A DNA stretch of 15,882 nucleotides from JAICLL01 sp035252155 (GTDB taxonomy: Bacteria; Planctomycetota; Planctomycetia; Pirellulales; JAICIG01). Shown here in pieces: positions 6,560 through 12,354 of this stretch. The notes under the pieces were generated by a model. That model was given only the letters and a program-made list of their open reading frames with translations, was not told where the DNA came from and ran no database searches. Every line of letters starts with the position of its first letter. The stretch's first letter is position 1. The translations under genes and the position numbers were made by a program. The DNA lies in NCBI GenBank assembly GCA_035252155.1, contig DATFDL010000357.1:1-15882 (forward strand), given 5' to 3'.

Positions 6560-6913
6560 ATGCATGGTTTTACATCGAACCGCTGGCGACGCGACGTACT
6601 AGTCGGCTTGTTGGCTGCCGTATTCACCGGCGGAGTCCTCGCGCCGCTGGGCTGGGCTGCTCTCCAGCAGCAGCGTGGAGAGGCAGCGAAGCTCCAACGT
6701 TCGGCGCTCGAAGCCGCTGCACTTGCCCGGCGCGATGCCGCGATTGCTCACGATCAGGCGCAACGAGCGTTACTGAATCAAGCCGCAGACGTTCTCGCGA
6801 ACTTCGGCGGACCGGCCAACGCCGATGCTGAGATGACGCGGGTTACCACCAAAGCGGTGACTCCAGAAATTCCCGAAGGGGCTTATTTGTTGGCTATATT
6901 GAACACCCGTTGA
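6560..6913 (+). CDS. Small membrane-anchored coiled-coil protein of unknown function
   Basis: ATG 6560 has GGAG about 9 nt upstream and the frame ends at TGA 6911-6913 (117 residues). Residues 1-11 are basic (MHGFTSNRWRR). Residues 13-35 form one hydrophobic membrane segment (VLVGLLAAVFTGGVLAPLGW), so the N-terminus probably faces the cytoplasm. Residues 36-80 are Gln/Ala/Arg-rich with heptad-like spacing (LQQQRGEAAKLQRSALEAAA), consistent with a coiled coil outside. The tail (EMTRVTTKAVTPEIPEGAYL) is short. I recognise no family. It is convergent with the ECF sigma gene at 6924, leaving only 10 bp between the two stops, so their 3' ends must overlap as transcripts. The upstream repeats could regulate it. 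Confidence 0.7.
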   Translation: MHGFTSNRWRRDVLVGLLAAVFTGGVLAPLGWAALQQQRGEAAKLQRSALEAAALARRDAAIAHDQAQRALLNQAADVLANFGGPANADAEMTRVTTKAVTPEIPEGAYLLAILNTR

Positions 6914-6923
6914 GGCGACAAGT

Positions 6924-7562
6924 TCAACTTCCGTCAAGTTGGCTGCTCAGGTCCCCTAGCTCGGCACGCAGGCGGCGCAGCACGCGCGATTTCGCGACGC
7001 GGACGGCGCCTGAGGTCATGCCCAACTCGGCCGCGACTTCGGGGGCGGGCAAACCATCGACGGCCGTTCGCCAGAACGCCTGCCACACATGCCCGGCGAA
7101 TTCGACGCGGATCAGCTCCAGCGCCCGACGAAAGAGCAACGTTTCGTCGTTCTGCTGATCGGTGGCATCGTCGAGCGAGGCCGCGGCAAGATCGGCCAAC
7201 TGCCGCTGCGCGTCGGTTCCGCCGACTCCCGCCGGCTCGCGACCAAGCCGGCGGAAATGATCGAGCACTTTGTTGCGGGTGATGACACGCAGCCAGCCGC
7301 GAAAGGTATCGTGTGTTCGCTGTTTGCGGAAGTCGCTAGCGTGGCTGGCCACCGACTGAAACACCTCTTGCATAACGTCGGCCACGTCGTGAGCTTGCAG
7401 ACCCCAGCGACGGCACCATTGTTCGATGAGCGGACCATAAAGTCGCACTAGGCGCTCCCAAGCCGCCGGCTCGGCGGCCTTCATCCCGGCGATGAATGTG
7501 GCCGACGTGCCCAACGACGAGCGAAGCGCCTGGCTCGATGAATCGGTGGGCGAGCTGCTCAT
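6924..7562 (-). CDS. ECF-family RNA polymerase sigma factor, planctomycete kinase-linked type
   Basis: From ATG 7562 to TGA 6924 the product has 212 residues; the frame is open further upstream but there it is antisense to the kinase gene. Region 2 lies at about residues 30-100 (AAWERLVRLYGPLIEQWCRR, HDVADVMQEVFQSVASHASD, then FRGWLRVITRNKVLDHFRRL). Region 4 lies at about 145-205 (VWQAFWRTAVDGLPAPEVAA, then ELGMTSGAVRVAKSRVLRRL). An ATG at codon 27 is less likely because the alignment to ECF proteins begins around residue 19. It is divergent from the Ser/Thr kinase with 69 bp between starts, an arrangement common in planctomycetes, where kinases are proposed to control their neighbouring sigma factor. 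No separate anti-sigma gene is present; the kinase carries a zinc-finger N-terminus that might play that part. A palindromic site at 7565-7583 ends 3 bp before its start codon. Confidence 0.92.
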   Translation of the reverse strand: MSSSPTDSSSQALRSSLGTSATFIAGMKAAEPAAWERLVRLYGPLIEQWCRRWGLQAHDVADVMQEVFQSVASHASDFRKQRTHDTFRGWLRVITRNKVLDHFRRLGREPAGVGGTDAQRQLADLAAASLDDATDQQNDETLLFRRALELIRVEFAGHVWQAFWRTAVDGLPAPEVAAELGMTSGAVRVAKSRVLRRLRAELGDLSSQLDGS

Positions 7563-7564
7563 GG

Positions 7565-7583
7565 GTGTAACGCTGCCGCGTTC
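7565..7583 (+). promoter_or_regulatory. Shared regulatory element, copy 1 (ECF/kinase divergent region)
   Basis: GTGTAACGC-TGCC-GCGTTC, an inverted repeat with one mismatch (TAACGC against GCGTTC). It starts 67 bp before the kinase ATG and ends just before the sigma start codon on the other strand. The TGTAAC core resembles the AAC-containing -35 element of ECF-dependent promoters. Adjacent to it, TCTCT-AGG-AGAGA (7582-7594) forms another small palindrome, and TATTAT (7598-7603) could be a -10-like box. Confidence 0.6.
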
Positions 7584-7631
7584 TCTAGGAGAGAGCCTAT
7601 TATACGACCTGGCGCGGTACAATGTGAGGTC

Positions 7632-9506
7632 ATGGCAACTATCAATTGTCCCGACATCATGGCCCTGCAACAATTCGCCATCGGCGATCTCGCTGAGGGC
7701 GATTTTGGCGGACTGGCCGAGCATATCGAGCACTGTGACGAGTGCCAGACCACGCTCGACCAACTGACGCGAGAAGCCGAACCATTACTGGCTCCCTTGC
7801 GACGCTTGGCCGGCGCCGCGATCGAAGCGATGCCCCCGGCCGGCGAGGCAGGCGGACAATCCAAGGCGCTCGACTCATTTTCACTGACAGCCTGCGAATG
7901 CCCGCTGCGGCTGGGGAAATTTGAATTGCTCGAAGAGCTTGGAAGCGGGTCTTACGGTGTGGTGTTTCGTGCTCGAGACACCGAGCTCGACCGCCTGGTG
8001 GCCATCAAGCTGCTGCGGGCGGGCCGCCTGGCCAGCCGGGCCGAACTTGAACGGTTTCTACGCGAGGCCCGCAGCGCCGCACAACTCAAACATCCGGGCA
8101 TCGTCTCGCTGTACGAAATCGGGCAGACGGCCGAAGGTTCTTCCTATCTGATCGAAGAATTTGTCGAAGGCATCACGCTCGCCGACCGCCTGGAAAAAGG
8201 CCGCTTGCTGCCGCGGCAGGCGGCCGAGCTAATCGCGCTGGTGGCCGACGCGCTCGATTATGCCCACCGCCACGGCGTGATTCATCGCGATATCAAACCC
8301 TCGAACATCTTGCTCGACGGCGGCGGCCAGCCGCACTTGATGGATTTTGGCTTGGCCAAGCGCGACATCGACGATACGCCGGTCACCCCGGAAGGCGAGG
8401 TGCTCGGCACGCCCGCCTACCTATCGCCCGAGCAGGCCGCGGGCGATTCGCAGGGCATCGATTCGCGCTGCGATGTCTACAGCCTGGGCGTGGTGCTGTA
8501 CGAAGCCTTGACCGGCGAACGGCCGTTTCGCGGCAATCGGCGGATGCTGTTGTTGCAGGTGCTTGAGGACGAGCCGCGGCCGCCGCGCCGGCTCAACGAT
8601 CGCATTCCGCGCGATTTGGAGACCATCTGCCTGCGGGCAATGGCCAAGTCACCTGCCCGGCGTTATCAGACGGCCGGCGAGCTGGCCGACGACCTGCGAC
8701 GCTACCTGCGGGGCGACGCCATTCTGGCGCGTCCCATAGGGCGGGCAGAAAGGCTCAAGCATTGGTGCCGGAGAAACCCGCTGGCGGCCAGCTTGTTGGT
8801 GGCCGTGAGCGTGGGGGCCGTCGCCGGGCTGTGGCATCTGTCGGCGCTTTCGGAGCGGCTGGTTCGCTCGTCGGCACTCGATAGCGCGGCTCAGGTTTCT
8901 GAAATGCTGGTGATTGTCAACGAGGATTATTCCAAAATTGTCGATCGGCTTTACCCCCAAAAGATCGAAGTGACGCACGACTACGTCGGCAAGCCGCAAG
9001 CGATTCCCCTGCCGGCCACACAAATGATCGACTTGGGCAAGCACATTAGCGAGAAAAGCGCCTTGGGCATGCGGGTGCGGCTTTTCAGCGACCACCCGTT
9101 TAAGACGCGCAAAGACGGTGGTGCGAAAGATGGCTTTGAGCGCGATGCTTTGGGGAGGCTGGTCGATAACCCCGATCAGCCCTACTGGAACTTTGAGGAC
9201 GTCGAAAACCGTCCCTCGCTACGGTATGCCACCGCACGCCGAATGGAAGCGACCTGCGTTCGTTGTCATAACGAACATCGCGACAGCCCGAAAAAAGATT
9301 GGAAGGTGGGTGACATAGCCGGCGTGCTTGAAATCGTTCGGCCGTTGGACAAAGATGTGGCACGCGCGCGGCAAGGCTTGCGCGGCACGTTTCTGCTGAT
9401 GACGGGCATCTGCGGGTCGTTATTGGCGGTTTCGGTGGTTAGTCTGGTGGTGAGCAACCGACGACGGCGACGCCTGGCGACGGAATCCTCGTCAAACCGC
9501 GCCTAG
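7632..9506 (+). CDS. Membrane Ser/Thr protein kinase with anti-sigma-like zinc finger and extracytoplasmic haem-c (DUF3365/Tll0287-like) sensor
   Basis: ATG 7632 has GAGG 4-7 nt upstream; the product is 624 residues. Residues 1-50 contain C6 and H31-x3-C35-x2-C38, the zinc anti-sigma (ZAS-like) signature. The kinase domain runs from about 97 to 370: glycine loop LGSGSYG (103-109), catalytic K126 (VAIK), HRDIKPSN with D220, DFG with D238, and GTPAYLSPEQA in the activation segment, all intact. A membrane segment follows at about 384-405. Residues ~410-580 resemble a DUF3365 sensor with C542-V-R-C545-H546, a c-type haem motif, preceded by DNPDQPYWNFEDVE. A second membrane segment spans about 585-608, and the Arg-rich tail returns to the cytoplasm, so the sensor should lie outside. 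The likely role is a haem/redox-sensing kinase acting on the divergent ECF factor. The signal itself is inference. Confidence 0.93.
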   Translation: MATINCPDIMALQQFAIGDLAEGDFGGLAEHIEHCDECQTTLDQLTREAEPLLAPLRRLAGAAIEAMPPAGEAGGQSKALDSFSLTACECPLRLGKFELLEELGSGSYGVVFRARDTELDRLVAIKLLRAGRLASRAELERFLREARSAAQLKHPGIVSLYEIGQTAEGSSYLIEEFVEGITLADRLEKGRLLPRQAAELIALVADALDYAHRHGVIHRDIKPSNILLDGGGQPHLMDFGLAKRDIDDTPVTPEGEVLGTPAYLSPEQAAGDSQGIDSRCDVYSLGVVLYEALTGERPFRGNRRMLLLQVLEDEPRPPRRLNDRIPRDLETICLRAMAKSPARRYQTAGELADDLRRYLRGDAILARPIGRAERLKHWCRRNPLAASLLVAVSVGAVAGLWHLSALSERLVRSSALDSAAQVSEMLVIVNEDYSKIVDRLYPQKIEVTHDYVGKPQAIPLPATQMIDLGKHISEKSALGMRVRLFSDHPFKTRKDGGAKDGFERDALGRLVDNPDQPYWNFEDVENRPSLRYATARRMEATCVRCHNEHRDSPKKDWKVGDIAGVLEIVRPLDKDVARARQGLRGTFLLMTGICGSLLAVSVVSLVVSNRRRRRLATESSSNRA

Positions 9507-9517
9507 CATCGCTGGTC

Positions 9518-9536
9518 GTGTAACGCCATTGCGTTA
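9518..9536 (+). promoter_or_regulatory. Shared regulatory element, copy 2 (upstream of toroid gene)
   Basis: GTGTAACGC-CATT-GCGTTA, with a perfect 6-bp inverted repeat. It starts 72 bp before the ATG at 9590 and 12 bp after the kinase stop. Downstream bases include GGCGGAA, also found after copy 3. A TGTAAC ECF-type -35 element or a repressor/activator operator both fit; a terminator is unlikely because the stem is only 6 bp without a T-run. Confidence 0.6.
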
Positions 9537-9589
9537 AACTAATTGGATGGGGCGGAACGAGTTGTTCCTAAAGTCATTGAAGGGGGACG

Positions 9590-10627
9590 ATGCGAAGCTA
9601 TCTCGTCGCAACCGCCTTGTTGGTGGCTACTCACTTGGCCAGAGCCGACGGCCCTTTGCCCGACCACGCGAAGCATTCGATCAAGACCGATATTCCCTTG
9701 GCCGTGCAGGCCCGGCAGGCGGCCGAACGTGTGATCCCCTACCTCGAAAGGGACGGCACGGCGTGGATCAACGATCGCAAGTGCCTCACTTGCCATTATG
9801 TCGCGTTCATGGTCTGGTCACTGCGTGACGCCCAGCAGAGCGGGTTGGCGGTTGACAAGACCAGGCTGGCGGAATGGACCGATTGGTCGCTGGATCACGC
9901 TGTGGGACAAGGCGTGGAAGGTCCGGCGCAAATGCTGCTGGCGCGAGATCGAGAGGATAAAAGCGAAAAGACCCTGAAGCAGATCGACTCACTTTGCGAT
10001 GCAATCGTCAAAAATCAGGATACAGAAGGCTTTTGGAAGCCCGGCGGGCAGCTTCCCGCCCAAAAGCGTCCGATCACCGAAACGACGCAGGTGAGCACCA
10101 TGTGGTGTGTGCTGGCGCTGGGTACGCTCGACCAGCCCAACGAGAAGCAGACGGCGTCGCGCGATAAGGCACTCGAATGGCTTCGGAAAACATCACCCGA
10201 CGGCAAATATGCGGCTACCAGCAGCGAGTGGTACGCGGCGCGCCTGCTTATCGAGCGGAAGTTTGGCAATGAGCAGCAAGTCGAATCGCTACGAGACACG
10301 ATTCTGGCGGCCCAGCAGCCGGACGGCGGCTGGGGCTGGCTTTGGGCCGACAAGAGCGATGCCTTCGGCACAGGCTTGTCTCTCTACGCTCTCAGTGAGG
10401 TCGGGGTTCCCAACACGCATCCGGCCATCGAGCGAGCCTGGCAGTTTTTGATCGAAACGCAGACCGGCGACGGTTCGTGGATCGTCCACGGCACTAAGGC
10501 TTCGACGAAGGATCAGCCCCATCCGCTAACCAGCTTTTGGGGTTCAGCTTGGGCGTCGCTCGGCCTAAGTCGTTCGTTGCCCGACGTCACTGGCGGATCG
10601 ACGTGTAACGCCCAAGCGTTATATTGA
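9590..10627 (+). CDS. Exported prenyltransferase/squalene-cyclase-like toroid protein with a CxxCH haem-c motif
   Basis: ATG 9590 follows a GGGGG-type ribosome-binding site; the product has 345 residues. Residues 1-19 form a Sec signal peptide (MRSYLVATALLVATHLARA, cleavage before DG). C65-L-T-C68-H69 lies in a W-x-NDRKCLTCHYVAFMVWSL context, which would bind covalent haem outside the cytoplasm. The rest has alpha/alpha-toroid repeats as in squalene-hopene cyclases: NQDTEGFWKPGG (142-153), QQPDGGWGW (242-250) and QTGDGSW (291-297), separated by helices. The DxDD catalytic motif of true cyclases is not visible, so a cyclase reaction is unlikely; the toroid probably binds something. Proteins combining an N-terminal CxxCH with a toroid are, I believe, seen in other planctomycetes, with function unknown. 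It follows the kinase by 83 bp and carries its own copy of the shared promoter-like element. Its last codons overlap the next copy. Confidence 0.8.
   Translation: MRSYLVATALLVATHLARADGPLPDHAKHSIKTDIPLAVQARQAAERVIPYLERDGTAWINDRKCLTCHYVAFMVWSLRDAQQSGLAVDKTRLAEWTDWSLDHAVGQGVEGPAQMLLARDREDKSEKTLKQIDSLCDAIVKNQDTEGFWKPGGQLPAQKRPITETTQVSTMWCVLALGTLDQPNEKQTASRDKALEWLRKTSPDGKYAATSSEWYAARLLIERKFGNEQQVESLRDTILAAQQPDGGWGWLWADKSDAFGTGLSLYALSEVGVPNTHPAIERAWQFLIETQTGDGSWIVHGTKASTKDQPHPLTSFWGSAWASLGLSRSLPDVTGGSTCNAQALY
10603..10621 (+). promoter_or_regulatory. Shared regulatory element, copy 3 (upstream of Tat-exported gene)
   Basis: GTGTAACGC-CCAA-GCGTTA, with a perfect 6-bp inverted repeat, starting 67 bp before the ATG at 10670, the same distance as copy 1. 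It lies inside the last codons of the toroid gene, encoding part of its CNAQALY end, so the C-terminal residues of that protein are dictated by the element. It is followed by TATTGATTAGGCGGAA, which resembles the sequence after copy 2. Confidence 0.6.
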
Positions 10628-10669
10628 TTAGGCGGAAATTGAAGGTCGCTTTCACAAGGAGCCAAGATA

Positions 10670-12226
10670 ATGCAGCGCGCCAATCGACGTGAATTTCTGG
10701 CGGGAGTAGGGCGTGGAATGTTGATCGCCGGTGTGGGGTACCAGATGGCGGTCGAACTTGGCTTTTCGCCGGCACTGGCCGACACGGCCGACGAGGCTCT
10801 ATCGTTCGGTCCCCTCGAACCGCTAGTCGCCCTGATGCAGGAGACTCCGCCCGAACGGCTGTTGCCGATCGTGGTCGAACGCATCCAGGCAGGCACAGAG
10901 CTCCGCGAGCTGGTGGCGGCCGCGGCGCTGGCCAATGCCCGGGCATTTGGCGGTGAAGACTACGTTGGATTTCATACCTTCATGGCGATGCTGCCGGCCT
11001 ATCACATGGCCGATGAACTGCCGAGCGAGCGGCGAGCGTTGCCGGTGCTCAAAGTGCTCTATCGCAATGCGGCTCGTTTGCAGGAGGTGGGTGGCCGGGC
11101 CAACGAGGTGTTGCACACTGTAAAACCCGCCGGTCTGGCCGAAGGGCAAACGTCGGCCGACGCGCTGCGCGACGCCGTTCATCGCCGCGACGCCAAAGCC
11201 GCCGAAGGAGCACTGGCCGCCGCGGCCGCGCGGTCGGCGGACGACGCCTTCAACGACTTGATGGTAACCGTCGAAGAAAGCCCCGACGTGCACCGCATCG
11301 TGCTCGCCTACCGATCGTACGATATGCTTGGGCTGGTCGGCCGGCAGCAGGCCGAAACGATGCTGCGGCAGTCGGTGCGCTATTGCGTGAAGAACGAGGA
11401 ATGGGCGGCCAACCATCGCCCGCAGCCGCGCATGCTGTTGCCCAAGCTGCTCGATGAATACCACCTGGTAGGCAAATCTCGCGGCACGCGAGAGGCCGAC
11501 GATGCCTGGATCGACCGCATGAGCCAGATGATATTTAACGCTACACCCGAACAGGCGGCCGACGCGGTGGCCGCCGCGCTGGCCGAAGGCATGTCGCCCG
11601 AGGCGGTGGGCGAAGCGATTTCTGTCGCTGCCAACCAGCTTGTGCTGCGTGATTCGGGCCGCCGCCATGGCCAGACGCAGCCCTACAAGCCGCTGGGCAG
11701 CGTTCACGGCGATTCGATCGGCGTTCACGCTTGTGACTCGGCCAACGCCTGGCGCAACATCTCGCTGGTGAGCAACCAGCGCAACCAGGTGGCCAGCTTG
11801 ATCATGGCCGGCTACCAGGTGGCGCTCGACCGTGTCGAGCGCGGCGGAGATTTTCTGGAATGGAAGCCGCGGCCCTATGCCGAGCAACTCGATTCGATTA
11901 CCGCCACCGAAGGCGGCACTCTGCTCAAAGAGCTCGACGGCGCCATTCGCGAGCAGAACCAGGACCGCTCGTGCGCGCTGGTGCATCGTTACGGGACGCT
12001 CGGTTTCGAGCCGCGCCCGGTGTTCGACTTGTTGCTTAAGTACGCGATCAGCGAAGACGGCGCTTTGCACGCCGAGAAGTACTATCGCACCACCAGCGAC
12101 GAGTTTGCCCACACGCGCCCGGCGTTTCGTTGGCGTCAATTGGTGGCGCTTGCCCGTGTGACCGCCAGCGAATACGGCAAGCCCGCTCCGGGCATCGCCC
12201 AAGCCTGCGAGCTGTTGCGGGTGTAG
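10670..12226 (+). CDS. Tat-exported protein of unknown family (518 aa)
   Basis: ATG 10670 has AGGAG about 8 nt upstream and the stop is TAG 12226. Residues 5-11 (NRREFLA) are a twin-arginine signal, followed by a hydrophobic stretch and a likely cleavage after SPALA (37). Tat export suggests a protein that folds, perhaps with a cofactor, before leaving the cytoplasm. The mature part is largely helical and Ala/Glu/Arg-rich. Two histidine-bearing stretches stand out: H102 and H112 in FHTFMAMLPAYHMADELPSE, and H346 and H352 in GSVHGDSIGVHACDSANAWR, followed by NISLVSNQRNQVASLIMAGY. These could bind a metal or haem, but I see no named domain and no CxxCH. It is third in line after the kinase and the toroid protein, with the same upstream element, so a joint function is inferred. 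A long antisense frame here is only a codon-bias shadow. Confidence 0.82.
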   Translation: MQRANRREFLAGVGRGMLIAGVGYQMAVELGFSPALADTADEALSFGPLEPLVALMQETPPERLLPIVVERIQAGTELRELVAAAALANARAFGGEDYVGFHTFMAMLPAYHMADELPSERRALPVLKVLYRNAARLQEVGGRANEVLHTVKPAGLAEGQTSADALRDAVHRRDAKAAEGALAAAAARSADDAFNDLMVTVEESPDVHRIVLAYRSYDMLGLVGRQQAETMLRQSVRYCVKNEEWAANHRPQPRMLLPKLLDEYHLVGKSRGTREADDAWIDRMSQMIFNATPEQAADAVAAALAEGMSPEAVGEAISVAANQLVLRDSGRRHGQTQPYKPLGSVHGDSIGVHACDSANAWRNISLVSNQRNQVASLIMAGYQVALDRVERGGDFLEWKPRPYAEQLDSITATEGGTLLKELDGAIREQNQDRSCALVHRYGTLGFEPRPVFDLLLKYAISEDGALHAEKYYRTTSDEFAHTRPAFRWRQLVALARVTASEYGKPAPGIAQACELLRV

Positions 12227-12230
12227 CGCG

Positions 12231-12319
12231 CGTAGGTCAGGCTTTCCAGCCTGACAAAGGCGTGGCCTAAGCGAAGCGTCGGCTTCGGGCCGGTGTCAGG
12301 CTGGAAAGCCTGACCTACG
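12231..12319. repeat. REP-like element: perfect 26-bp inverted repeat of two hairpins, between convergent genes
   Basis: The arms at 12231-12256 and 12294-12319 are exact reverse complements over 26 bases. Each arm is itself a hairpin: GTCAGGCT-TTCC-AGCCTGAC on the left and GTCAGGCT-GGAA-AGCCTGAC on the right. The 37-nt middle holds a third stem, CGAAGC-GTCG-GCTTCG, framed by GGCC on both sides. It sits 4 bp after the Tat-protein stop and 35 bp before the end of the leftward giant gene, so it can terminate transcription from both directions. The sequence looks like a dispersed repeat of planctomycete genomes; no transposase is nearby. Confidence 0.75.
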
Positions 12320-12354
12320 GGCCCGAAGCACAGGCGCTGTGGCGCTAGGCCGAA

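Noticed and set aside
9518..9536. Shared palindrome as a transcription terminator
   Set aside because: The stem has only 6 bp, there is no T-run, and copy 1 is not downstream of any gene. The constant distance to start codons favours a promoter or operator.
11534..11550. TAACGC within the Tat-protein gene as a fourth regulatory copy
   Set aside because: The right arm GCGTTA is absent and the preceding bases do not match GTG.
10823..12202. 459-codon open frame on the minus strand
   Set aside because: It lies wholly antisense to the Tat-exported gene, is rich in His, Arg and Gly as expected from reversed GC-rich codons, and shows no domain or ribosome-binding site.
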